From the NCBI GenBank assembly GCA_902761225.1, contig CACWJQ010000023.1:1-50136 (forward strand): a DNA stretch of 50,136 nucleotides, written 5' to 3'. This DNA is from an uncultured Lachnospiraceae bacterium (GTDB taxonomy: Bacteria > Bacillota > Clostridia > Lachnospirales > Lachnospiraceae). Of this stretch, positions 7,997 through 16,708 are shown in pieces. The notes below the pieces were generated by a model. The model made no database searches. It was not told where the DNA came from and worked only from the letters and a program-made list of their open reading frames with translations. The first letter of the stretch is position 1. Each line of letters begins with the position of its first letter. A program made the translations under genes and the position numbers.

Positions 7997-9592
7997 TCAT
8001 GCTTCAAATACGTATACATTCCATGAAAGGGGCCTGATGCCTGCCTTGAATTCACCGTTTTCAAATGAAGAACCGGCGATCTCCTCAGGCTTTATGAATT
8101 CGTTGCCATATGAGTTGCTGACCTCAAGGTTCTCAGCCGTCATGTAGGTTGCCATCACCGGCTTATATCCTTCAAAGCCTTTAATCTCTATGGTAAGAGG
8201 GTACTCATTCTCCTCGCTCCTGTTTATCGCAAAGACTGTAAGTCTCTTATTATCCTTGTCCCATGCGCTCGCCGAGTCAATGAAGTTAACACCCTCTTTG
8301 CCTGTGTATTGTGATGTATCCTCGATGGCATATCCGGGCATATCGTAGGTCTCACTCTCAACCTTAGTATCCATCGAGGTTCCCTTTGCATACTGAAGAA
8401 GCTGCATATATGCAAAGTGAGATGCTGACTTCCAGACATGATCATGATCTGATGAAGCAATGATACCCAGGCCCGATGTAGCGCATCCTATCTTGACACG
8501 GTCGGCATGTCTGAGGAGTGCAAGCTGCACGGAGGAATTCGCAAGAGCATGGAGCATATCTCCTCCGGGGAAGCGGAATTCAGGCATCTTATCGGGATCG
8601 TGAAGGACATACTTTCTGTTTGGATCGAACCTGTAGTGGTTCCTTGCCATGTTATAGCGTCCGTATCCGGGATGGAGCTCCTGAAGAGGTCTGACCATGC
8701 AGCCGAACTCATCGAAGGACAGCATTACCTTCTTCGGTGATCTGTGCTTGGATGCCACATAATCGATCATTGATACTTCGGTGTTGATGAAGTCTTCATA
8801 GTACAGAGATCCCCCGAGAAGAGCTCTTATGTCTCCGGGAGGTGCGCTGTGATAGTGATGTACGGATACATAGTCAACCACGTCGTAGCACTTGTCCAGT
8901 ACAGCTTCATCCCATGCGGGGAAGCCTTCCATGAAGGGAGCCGAGGAACCGCACACCGCTGTTTCTATAGTCTCGTCTATCCACTTGACCGCTTTGGATG
9001 TCTCCAGAACCTTATGGCCGTAGCCCTCCGGATTCTTATCCCACGCACCCAGCTGCCATGGTCCGTCCATCTCATTTCCCAGATACCACATCTTCACATT
9101 GTAGGGATCTTCATGGCCGTTCTTTTTCCTAAGCTCAGACCAGTATGACCCGCCGGGATGATTGGTGTATTCCACAAGATCCATGGCATCCTGAATGGTG
9201 CCCGTTCCCATGTTCACTGTATAGAGTGGCTCAGTCCCAACCTTCTCGGCCCACTGAAGATATTCGTCATGTCCCACTTCATTGGTTATGTACTGATGCC
9301 ATGCAGGATCAAGTGCGATCTGCCTGTTTTCCCTTGGACCTATGGATCTCTTCCACTCCCATGCGGAACAGAAGTTACCTCCGGGAAGTCTCACGGCCGG
9401 AAGTCCCGAAGCCTTAAGAGCATCAATAAAGTCGGTCCTGAAGCCCTGATCGTCGGCGGCGGGGTGCTTCGGATTATACATTGTCCCGTTTACTATGGTT
9501 CCTATGGGTTCGAGAAATGCAGAAAAAAGTCTGTCAGAGATCTCACCGATCTCATAAGACGGATGAACCGTGATCTTAGCATTCTGTGCCAT
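7997..9592 (-). CDS. abfA: GH51 alpha-L-arabinofuranosidase
   Basis: The 531-residue length is usual for intracellular GH51 enzymes. The N-terminal segment PSYEIGEISDRLFSAFLEP and the VRLPGGNF motif (about 67-74) are family hallmarks. The acid/base glutamate is E174 in WYLGNEMDGPW and the nucleophile is E295 in LSFDEFG. A C-terminal beta-sandwich follows from about residue 400. The enzyme releases terminal alpha-1,2/1,3/1,5-arabinofuranose from arabinan, arabinoxylan or arabinogalactan oligosaccharides. It lacks a signal peptide and so acts after uptake. GGAGGGAG precedes the ATG. It lies between an aldo/keto reductase gene and a CE1-like esterase gene on the same strand with short gaps. Confidence 0.95.
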   Translation of the reverse strand: MAQNAKITVHPSYEIGEISDRLFSAFLEPIGTIVNGTMYNPKHPAADDQGFRTDFIDALKASGLPAVRLPGGNFCSAWEWKRSIGPRENRQIALDPAWHQYITNEVGHDEYLQWAEKVGTEPLYTVNMGTGTIQDAMDLVEYTNHPGGSYWSELRKKNGHEDPYNVKMWYLGNEMDGPWQLGAWDKNPEGYGHKVLETSKAVKWIDETIETAVCGSSAPFMEGFPAWDEAVLDKCYDVVDYVSVHHYHSAPPGDIRALLGGSLYYEDFINTEVSMIDYVASKHRSPKKVMLSFDEFGCMVRPLQELHPGYGRYNMARNHYRFDPNRKYVLHDPDKMPEFRFPGGDMLHALANSSVQLALLRHADRVKIGCATSGLGIIASSDHDHVWKSASHFAYMQLLQYAKGTSMDTKVESETYDMPGYAIEDTSQYTGKEGVNFIDSASAWDKDNKRLTVFAINRSEENEYPLTIEIKGFEGYKPVMATYMTAENLEVSNSYGNEFIKPEEIAGSSFENGEFKAGIRPLSWNVYVFEA

Positions 9593-9643
9593 TTAGTCTC
9601 CCTCCACAATACATAATATTTCATCAGGGTATCCGCTTTAGGA

Positions 9644-10501
9644 TCAGAACGGAACAGCATCGGGATTGCTGGCATTTCTGACACCCGCGTCAATTCCCGC
9701 GATGTAATTCATATCATCCTCATCTATCTCAAAATCGAATACCCGGAGATTTTCTTCGATCCTTGAAGGTGTTATGGACTTGGGAAGAGGGAGGTATCCT
9801 CTCTGCAGTCCCCACCTTATGCAGATCTGTGCGATGCTGCGGTCATACTTTTCGGAAAGAGCCTTCATCTCTTCGGATTCCAGCATCCTTCCCGTTCCGA
9901 GAGGACTGTATGCTTCAAGGAGCATTCCCTTTGACCTGCTGTATTCCTCAACCTCAGTCTGTATAACACCGGGGCAGTGCTTGATCTGGTTGACCATGGG
10001 AGGTATCTCCGCTGTTTCAAGCAGTGCATCTATATGATGCTTTCTGAAATTGCTGATACCTATGGCACGTACCCTGCCTGCCCTGTACAGCTCTTCCATC
10101 GCCTTCCAGGTCTCTGCGTTAGCAGCCTGCCAGCGGTCTCTGAGCGCCTGGGGATTGGGCCAGTGGATAAGGAGCAGATCCACATATGATGTATCGAGCT
10201 TTTTAAGAGACTCTTCAAATGAGCTCATTACAAGATCGTAGCTGTGAGCGTCATTCCATATCTTGGTAGTGATGAACACATCTTCCCTTTTGACGCCGGA
10301 TCTTCGAAAAGCTTCGCCCACACACTGCTCGTTTCTGTATGCCTGGGCCGTATCGATGTGACGGTATCCGGCTTCAAGTGCACTGAGGACGGATGCAACT
10401 CCAACCTCATCACTGGGAGTCTGCCACATTCCGAACCCTATGCATGGGATCTCCACACCGTTTGACAGTCTGAATGTGCTGTTTTGATCCTTGAAATCCA
10501 T
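9644..10501 (-). CDS. Aldo/keto reductase
   Basis: The 285-residue product is a classical NADPH-dependent aldo/keto reductase of the AKR5-like/YtbE group. GYRHIDTAQAYRNE carries the catalytic Asp and Tyr, VFITTKIW carries the catalytic Lys, LLIHWPNP holds the His of the tetrad, and the C-terminal LPKSITPSRIEENL binds the cofactor phosphate. Likely substrates are sugar-derived or other aldehydes; the specific one cannot be read. AAGGAGG lies six bases before the ATG. The location between GH43 and GH51 genes suggests a link to pentose metabolism, for example reduction of arabinose to a polyol, but this is inference. Confidence 0.9.
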   Translation of the reverse strand: MDFKDQNSTFRLSNGVEIPCIGFGMWQTPSDEVGVASVLSALEAGYRHIDTAQAYRNEQCVGEAFRRSGVKREDVFITTKIWNDAHSYDLVMSSFEESLKKLDTSYVDLLLIHWPNPQALRDRWQAANAETWKAMEELYRAGRVRAIGISNFRKHHIDALLETAEIPPMVNQIKHCPGVIQTEVEEYSRSKGMLLEAYSPLGTGRMLESEEMKALSEKYDRSIAQICIRWGLQRGYLPLPKSITPSRIEENLRVFDFEIDEDDMNYIAGIDAGVRNASNPDAVPF

Positions 10502-10537
10502 AATGCCTCCTTTTTGCAGGGGTGATAGTCAAATATA

Positions 10538-12262
10538 TCAGCTCATACGCACTTTCATCCTGACGTCCATATCGGGAACGTCATCTGCTGCAGCCATCTG
10601 GAAATAGGGACTTCCGTCTGCACGGAAGTGAACACGGCGGATACCGTCGCAGCGGAGACGGCTCTTTAATTCTGTCTCTCCATGATATGCGATCATCATC
10701 TCGCCCTCTTCGTTCATATAGAACGAGTTGTGGCCGGGACCATACTCACCTTCAACTGAACGGAAAGTGAGAACAGGAGTGATACTCTTTTTCCATGATG
10801 ACAGCTGTGTCAGATCCGCATCGGCACTTGCGGTGAGAAGCCCGAGAACATATGTATAGGCATTGGCCGAGCCTCCGGAATAGGTAATATAAACCGTCCC
10901 ATCCTTAACAAAACCGTAAGGTCCTTCATTGTTGATGGTACCGGATACATTCTCCCAGCCATACAGAGGCCTTGTAAGAAGCACCGGATCACTCGTAAGC
11001 TTCCAGGGTTCACTTTCATCTATCGATGCCACATAGAGCATGGAACCTGTATCGAGCGGAGTCATGATGTCCTTACGATATGACCAGATGACATAGGAGC
11101 CCTTATTATTCCTGATGTATGTCATATCAAGGGTTATGCCCTCACCTGTAAGAGGACTTCCATCCTTTCTGACAACACGGATGGGATCCTCCCAGCTTGC
11201 AGGATCGGTGATATGTCCTCCCTTTTTGAACTTCATCATATGGCACTGGGGTCCCCACTGATGACCGCTGACGGCAAAGAGTATATAGAGTTCTCCGCCT
11301 ATCACATGGAATTCGGGAGCCCAGAACGTCTTCTCAAGATTCCTCGAAGGATCGAAGTCGAGAATACAGTGAGCCTCAACACCATCCTCGAACAGTCCCT
11401 GTACGGTATCCGATTCTCTTACATAGAATCCCACATCATCAAGATTATCGTTGGTTGAGATGTAATACCATTTATCATCCCATCTGAAAATGACCGGATC
11501 ACCATAGCCGTCTGCAAGAGGGAACTTAAACCTCTGCTGGGTGATATGTCCGGTAATCTCGTATTCTCCGGGGCCTGTGATGTCAGATGTATCCCATGTG
11601 ACCTTCTTTTCACGGGATGAACCGTCACTGTAAGAAATAAGTGCCCTTACATTAGCGATATCATCTGCGGAAGATACGGTGATCTCCGTCGGAACAGTGA
11701 CACCGATACAGGTGATCTTAGACCAGTAGTTAAGCGCTGCAGAGACAATATCATCACTCACCTCGATACTGTCAGACAGTTCACAGCCTGCCTTGTCTGC
11801 ATGTTCATCACCCGCGCCTTCACTTCCGGACTTATCCCCGTTTATCCCTAGTGCATCCAGTAAAATGGATGCCGCATCAGGCTTTGAGATTCCGGAGGAC
11901 AACTTCGCGATCTCCTCGCATCCTGCTATCTCTTCTTCAGTAAATTCAATAAGATCTCTCGTCTTCCAGAGAACCATTTTCCCTGAAGTCAGTTCGTCAT
12001 CCTCTCCGTTTTCAAGGACTCTCCGGGCACAGATACAGATCTCTCCGTCTCCTGTCATGAAGATCTTCGGATCCTTTACTCCCATGGGACAGATGGTATT
12101 CTTATCCGTTATGATGCCTGACGCAAACAGAATACCGTAGTCCCTGTTCCAGGGCTGTTTTCCGTTTTCTTCCGCTTCGCTTGCAAAATGCACGCTCTGT
12201 GCAAGTCCTGCAGGATAGTCCTCCTCACTTACTTTTCCTGTGTACACATATACCTTAGCCAT
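10538..12262 (-). CDS. Composite GH43 glycosidase with N-terminal GH43-like fragment and Ig-like insert
   Basis: The 574-residue protein has three parts. Residues 1-115 resemble the N-terminal region of larger family-43-related proteins (YGILFASGIIT, GVKDPKIF) without a complete active site. Residues about 170-240 form a bacterial Ig-like (Big_4-type) module with VTVPTEITV and VTWDTSDITGPGEYEI. Residues about 245-574 form a five-bladed GH43 propeller with likely catalytic acids in YGDPVIF (base Asp), ITLDMTYIR (pKa-modulating Asp) and NEGPYGF (acid Glu). The likely function is alpha-L-arabinofuranosidase or beta-xylosidase activity on oligosaccharides. There is no signal peptide. AAGGGGG precedes the ATG. 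The stop lies 36 bases before the aldo/keto reductase start. Subfamily assignment needs a profile search. Confidence 0.85.
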   Translation of the reverse strand: MAKVYVYTGKVSEEDYPAGLAQSVHFASEAEENGKQPWNRDYGILFASGIITDKNTICPMGVKDPKIFMTGDGEICICARRVLENGEDDELTSGKMVLWKTRDLIEFTEEEIAGCEEIAKLSSGISKPDAASILLDALGINGDKSGSEGAGDEHADKAGCELSDSIEVSDDIVSAALNYWSKITCIGVTVPTEITVSSADDIANVRALISYSDGSSREKKVTWDTSDITGPGEYEITGHITQQRFKFPLADGYGDPVIFRWDDKWYYISTNDNLDDVGFYVRESDTVQGLFEDGVEAHCILDFDPSRNLEKTFWAPEFHVIGGELYILFAVSGHQWGPQCHMMKFKKGGHITDPASWEDPIRVVRKDGSPLTGEGITLDMTYIRNNKGSYVIWSYRKDIMTPLDTGSMLYVASIDESEPWKLTSDPVLLTRPLYGWENVSGTINNEGPYGFVKDGTVYITYSGGSANAYTYVLGLLTASADADLTQLSSWKKSITPVLTFRSVEGEYGPGHNSFYMNEEGEMMIAYHGETELKSRLRCDGIRRVHFRADGSPYFQMAAADDVPDMDVRMKVRMS

Positions 12263-12303
12263 ATTTACCCCCTTATATGTAATTAACTGACTTTAAGATC
12301 ATA

Positions 12304-13539
12304 CTATTTATCTGACTCCTGATAAAGCCACTCTCCGATAAACTGCAGCTCCGTCGGATTGAAATCATCCGCGTTACAGTACACGTAATAACAGCAGTCC
12401 CTGTCAGACAGAACCACACCTTTGCCTTTCACGCCGCGGTAATCGTACTCAGTCTGCACGGATTCTCTTATCTTGTGAGGAAAATGCAGAGTCCGGTACC
12501 CCGGCAGATCAAGGGTAAACTCTTTCTCATCCATCACCAGTTCTCCCTCGCCCAGATCCACAAAACCCTTCTCGCTCGGAAGCGCTTCAACCTTTACCGA
12601 AAATCTCTTAACGTATCCGGCACCTACCCTGCACTCTTCAATCTCCTGACTGCGTTCCCACTCATACCAGTCCGGTATCCTGAATGTTTTCCCCTCAGAC
12701 TTCAGCTCCAGCATCCCGTCTTCCCGCAGCAGAAACCTGCGACCGCATGCACTGCACTCAAGGGTATCTCCATGACTTGTCATCCTGTAACGCTCACCGC
12801 ATCCTATGCATCTGTACAAGGGCATATGCAGACCCTGAGCCCGAAAACTTTCGGTGATCCTTATGCCGCGAGAAGTCTGGTATTCATACTCATCATACTT
12901 AAGTCCGTCTTCTATCGCTTTCTGGATCTCCCCTGCAGCCTTGCTTCTTACATCATCTGTGGAAAACAGCAGCATCATCTTCGCTTCCATGGGGACTCTT
13001 CTTGTATGAAGCTCGTCCCAGAAAGGATTGGCAAGGTAGGATCCGTACAGGGTATACAGCACCACCGGCACATCCATCATCTTACACAGCTTTCCAAGAT
13101 TCTTCGGAATGTATGCGGTTGTTCCCACATTGGAATGGCGGGATTCGGGATACACCCAGACAGCCTGCCCCTTTGAAAGTGCATACTTCATGTTACGAAC
13201 GACACTGATGTCAGAAACAAACCGTCTCTTTCCGATGCATCCAAGGCCTCTGTACAGCCACTTTCCATACCATTCGAATCCCTCCATGTCGGACACAAAC
13301 ATTGCACGGTGCGGAAACATTGCAAGGGGTGCGGCGGAGTAGTCCGCAGGTCCCTGATGTGTGGCGATCACAAGATAGGGAGGCTTTACTCCCTTCATCC
13401 CGGAACGGTCGGTCTTTAATCCGAACTTCCTGGTATCAAGATATGCCGCAGTCCATATCAGCGGCATAAGGAAGAAATATTGCTTTGAGGGCTTCTCCGT
13501 CATATCAAACGGAGTCATATCATCGGTAAATCTGAGCAT
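12304..13539 (-). CDS. PlsC-like acyltransferase with C-terminal zinc ribbon
   Basis: The N-terminal half of this 411-residue protein is a lysophospholipid-acyltransferase (PlsC) fold. It has the HX4D motif in THQGPADYSA (about residue 60), GCIGKRRF in the second motif region, and YPESRHS in the position of the glycerol-phosphate-binding EGTR motif. Residues about 245-280 hold a zinc ribbon with CIGCGERY and CSACGRRF. The C-terminal 130 residues are beta-rich and not recognised. The enzyme probably acylates a lysolipid or related acceptor at the inner face of the membrane. The gene starts six bases after the stop of a MutS-like gene, with AACAGGAT just before the ATG. The PlsC/zinc-ribbon combination is unusual compared with the usual 200-250 residue PlsC. 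Confidence 0.8.
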   Translation of the reverse strand: MLRFTDDMTPFDMTEKPSKQYFFLMPLIWTAAYLDTRKFGLKTDRSGMKGVKPPYLVIATHQGPADYSAAPLAMFPHRAMFVSDMEGFEWYGKWLYRGLGCIGKRRFVSDISVVRNMKYALSKGQAVWVYPESRHSNVGTTAYIPKNLGKLCKMMDVPVVLYTLYGSYLANPFWDELHTRRVPMEAKMMLLFSTDDVRSKAAGEIQKAIEDGLKYDEYEYQTSRGIRITESFRAQGLHMPLYRCIGCGERYRMTSHGDTLECSACGRRFLLREDGMLELKSEGKTFRIPDWYEWERSQEIEECRVGAGYVKRFSVKVEALPSEKGFVDLGEGELVMDEKEFTLDLPGYRTLHFPHKIRESVQTEYDYRGVKGKGVVLSDRDCCYYVYCNADDFNPTELQFIGEWLYQESDK

Positions 13540-13545
13540 ATCCTG

Positions 13546-15180
13546 TTATCCTGCCGTATCTATCTCCCCTACGATCTCTCTGTACAGATCCAGTCCGAAG
13601 CTTGTAAGTTCGGGCTCGTGACGTATCATACGGAATGTACGTCTGCCATCTTCTTTTCTCTCCGCAGATAAAAACTCCACGACAGAATCCGGATCATTCT
13701 TCGATTCCTCGTGTACACGTCTTGCAAAGGAAAGCAGATGGGTAACGGTAAGCACCCTTACCCCCGCCTCGATCAGTGCAGTGATGATATCGTAAGCGAT
13801 CACCGAGCCTTCCTTCTCTGTGGTAGTGGCAAATGATTCGTTCAAAAGCAGAAGGGAACCATCCCCGATGTGCTCTATGATACCGTTCATACGGCTCAGT
13901 TCCTCGTCAAGCCTTCCGCTGTTCATCTCACTGTCCTCCCTGCGGGTAAAGTGGACGAATATATTGGGGAATATGCCTGCAGAGTAATAATCTGCCATGA
14001 CCATCAGCCCGCACTGCATCATCACCTGTGCGATGCCTATGCTTCGAAGGAACGTGGATTTTCCTCCCTGATTGGCTCCTGTAACGATGAGCAGATCCTT
14101 TTTTTCTATGGTGCATGTATTGCCTATGACATCAACATGCCTCTCTATTCCCATGACCAGCTCTCTAAGCTGAGTGAACTTAAGATCTCTTCTGTCACAC
14201 ACCTCCGGAAAGCACCATCCGCCGCCGAGCCGTTCCATCTGGGCCTTAAGCTGGACAGCCGCCAGATAGAAAGCCGCCTGGGATCTCAGTCTGTCGAAGA
14301 AGGACTGGAATTCCTCCATCATGTTTTTCAGTTCCATGACGAGGTAATTGACTATCCCGTATTCCAGCATCTGTGACTGTTCCTGGGTTCTGGGATCGTT
14401 TACGGTGGAAAAGGAATCCGGCACACGGGAATTGACGAACTCACGTATCCTGTACTTAGCACTTCCCGGTTTATAGAATTTCTCACCCCGGGAGGATACC
14501 TCTTCAAGCTTCAGGGAACTGAACTTAAGTCCGTCTTCAAGTCCGCATTCCATAACGATCCTCGGTCTTACGACCCTGTTGCGCCCCTCGTCCTCGTCAT
14601 CCGTACCGTCCGTATAGAAGGAAATATCCGCAAGAACGCTTTTCAGGAATTCTTCCTTTTCATCCGAAAAAGACTTAAACAGTTCATCACGAAATGCGGT
14701 CAGTCCCTCTGACTTCAGCTCTTCCTCCTGAGTAGCAAGGAGCTTCTTGATACTGCCAAGGGCATCGGCAAAAAGATGCAGCACTCTTATGTCTGAGGTG
14801 AGCCTCATGGCCTGATTGCTCTGCTTCATCTTCTCGCGGCCGCCTCTGCCAAGCTCATTCCACTTACGGATCAGTTCACTGCTGATGTTATACATATCCC
14901 GGATCATATCTTCATGCAGGATACAGTCCTTTATTACATCCTGCCTGAACCTGATCTCATCTGCGGTATGTAGGGGCGTCATCATCACCGCCCTGAGAGT
15001 TTCGATCAGATACTGATTTTCCTTCTCCACGCTCTTAACGCTTCCGTTCTCGTAGACAAGTCTTTTCGCCGCAGCCAGAAACAGGCTCTTTAATCCCAGA
15101 TCCTTGATGATGCTGGCCGTATCGTAATAGGTTTCTTCATTGGACCTTTCACGGTCTGAGTATAACAGACATACTTTCAT
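13546..15180 (-). CDS. MutS-like ATPase A (no mismatch-binding domain)
   Basis: The 544-residue protein has the MutS clamp/lever helices (about residues 60-330) and the MutS ATPase domain. Walker A is GANQGGKSTFL (about 368-378). Walker B is LLLLNESF, where Asn replaces the usual Asp. The conserved H-region reads VTHLLSFA. It lacks the N-terminal mismatch-recognition and connector domains of MutS and the Smr nuclease domain of MutS2, so ordinary mismatch repair is unlikely. Its ATG overlaps the stop of MutS-like B by four bases, so the two are probably made together and may form a heterodimer. Tandem genes of this kind occur in related anaerobes but their role is not established, as far as I know. 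Confidence 0.85.
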   Translation of the reverse strand: MKVCLLYSDRERSNEETYYDTASIIKDLGLKSLFLAAAKRLVYENGSVKSVEKENQYLIETLRAVMMTPLHTADEIRFRQDVIKDCILHEDMIRDMYNISSELIRKWNELGRGGREKMKQSNQAMRLTSDIRVLHLFADALGSIKKLLATQEEELKSEGLTAFRDELFKSFSDEKEEFLKSVLADISFYTDGTDDEDEGRNRVVRPRIVMECGLEDGLKFSSLKLEEVSSRGEKFYKPGSAKYRIREFVNSRVPDSFSTVNDPRTQEQSQMLEYGIVNYLVMELKNMMEEFQSFFDRLRSQAAFYLAAVQLKAQMERLGGGWCFPEVCDRRDLKFTQLRELVMGIERHVDVIGNTCTIEKKDLLIVTGANQGGKSTFLRSIGIAQVMMQCGLMVMADYYSAGIFPNIFVHFTRREDSEMNSGRLDEELSRMNGIIEHIGDGSLLLLNESFATTTEKEGSVIAYDIITALIEAGVRVLTVTHLLSFARRVHEESKNDPDSVVEFLSAERKEDGRRTFRMIRHEPELTSFGLDLYREIVGEIDTAG

Positions 15181-16691
15181 AGGCGCTCCTTCAACGATGC
15201 ATATGTCAGCCTGTATTTATTGACGACCGATTCTGCGCATGCAGCATCATCCGCTTCGCCCCTTACGATCTTAAATGAAGGTATATTATCATCCCCAAGC
15301 AGGGCTCTTAAGCTTACCACTCCATCACACGCTTTGGTAAGTTCCCTGAGATGCGTTACATAGATACCCATGCAGCCGAGCTCTATGAAATGCTTAAGCA
15401 CATTCCTGCCCATGATCTCCGCATCATAGCTGGCCGCTGTGGTAAAGAGTTCGTTGATAATGACAAATGTTCCCTTCTGATGGTCTGCCATCATGGGAGC
15501 AAGCCTTACCAGTTCCTCCTTGAGCTTGCCTCTTCCGGTCTCCACGCTTTCCTCAACGGAAAAATGTGTCTGAAGCGCCGGGAAGAAAGGAACATTTGCG
15601 GACTCTGCAGGCACGTCAAGTCCCATCAGTGACAGATAAACAAGCTGCCCCAGGCTTCTTGCGAAGGTGGTCTTTCCTCCCTGGTTAGGACCTGTAAGTA
15701 CAAAGAATCTTTCCCCTTCCTCATAGTCGAAATCATTGGAGACGATCTCTTCGCCGGATGACATGCAGTTAAGCGCAAGAGCAAGGTCATAGAGCCCCTT
15801 TGCCTCCATTCTCTTTTCCGGAAGGGAAGACGGTGTGGAGAAGATATATCCTGCACTTTCCATATCCTGCTGCAGGGTGCAGAACGACAGATAGAATATT
15901 ATCTCCCTCTCAAAGCGTCTCAGCACCGGCCTTTCATATCCCTCGCTCTGATCTGATGCTGCCTTGATCTCTGCGAAAAACTTCGGCTGTTTTTTCTCAA
16001 GGATCTCAAGGCAGGAATTCTCAAGTTCTGTCAGTGTGGGATCTGCTATGAAGGGATTCTGAAGATGGCGTATCTCCTTGCCGATCTTCTCATGAAGCAT
16101 CTCTTCATATGCGCCCTCCCCTTCGAGTGTACCCGGTTCAACGCTGATACGATCCTTGTCGTAGGTGATGATAAAGCGCATCTGCCTTATCTGTGCCATG
16201 ATCTTATCTATACGCTCCCTGAGCTGTCTGTATCCGCCGCTTTCAAGGATCTCCTTAAGTATGCGGAGGAATTCCAGCATTCCTTCCGAGGAAAGACCCG
16301 CGCTTTCAAGTGCCTTTCCGAGAGCTTCATATGCAGAACAATAAGCGCCTATCTCCCTGATGTGCCATACGCACTTCTGCAGGGGAATACGCGCTTTTTC
16401 TTTTTCCAGACGCAGCTTTGCGACTACGTCCAGATCCTCGGTAAATTTTATAAGTGACTTATATACTTCTTCTTTTCTGATATCTCCGTAGATATTGCGG
16501 CGGTATGTGACTTCATCGGATGACGACGGCAGATAGCGGTAATATTTCTTCATATCCTTACCCCATCTGACTGCCATCTTATCTATCACCTGATCAAGAT
16601 TCAGATCCTGATAGAAAGGCACGGATTCAAGAGGGACGAACTCCCTCGAACCCGGATTTAAGATACTGAATTCATCTGGTCTTGGCTGCAT
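15177..16691 (-). CDS. MutS-like ATPase B (no mismatch-binding domain)
   Basis: The 504-residue partner of the preceding ATPase. Helical lever/clamp regions span about residues 30-290, Walker A is GPNQGGKTTFA (about 334-344), Walker B is FVIINELF with Asn in place of Asp as in its partner, and the switch region reads VTHLREL. There is no mismatch-recognition domain, no Smr domain and no HNH domain. Sequence differs clearly from partner A outside the ATPase motifs, which fits an old duplication with specialisation. It starts 17 bases after the stop of a GGDEF gene. The ribosome site (GCGGTG region) is weak, so translation may depend on the upstream gene. Confidence 0.85.
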   Translation of the reverse strand: MQPRPDEFSILNPGSREFVPLESVPFYQDLNLDQVIDKMAVRWGKDMKKYYRYLPSSSDEVTYRRNIYGDIRKEEVYKSLIKFTEDLDVVAKLRLEKEKARIPLQKCVWHIREIGAYCSAYEALGKALESAGLSSEGMLEFLRILKEILESGGYRQLRERIDKIMAQIRQMRFIITYDKDRISVEPGTLEGEGAYEEMLHEKIGKEIRHLQNPFIADPTLTELENSCLEILEKKQPKFFAEIKAASDQSEGYERPVLRRFEREIIFYLSFCTLQQDMESAGYIFSTPSSLPEKRMEAKGLYDLALALNCMSSGEEIVSNDFDYEEGERFFVLTGPNQGGKTTFARSLGQLVYLSLMGLDVPAESANVPFFPALQTHFSVEESVETGRGKLKEELVRLAPMMADHQKGTFVIINELFTTAASYDAEIMGRNVLKHFIELGCMGIYVTHLRELTKACDGVVSLRALLGDDNIPSFKIVRGEADDAACAESVVNKYRLTYASLKERL

Positions 16692-16708
16692 ATTTCACCG
16701 CTTTCAGG

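Noticed and set aside
12475-13176. A 233-codon plus-strand frame opposite the PlsC-like gene
   Set aside because: It is antisense to the HX4D acyltransferase; composition is non-protein-like and no start signal is present.
13546-16691. Tandem MutS-like genes as standard mismatch repair (mutS with mutL)
   Set aside because: Both lack the mismatch-binding N-terminus and no mutL lies nearby.
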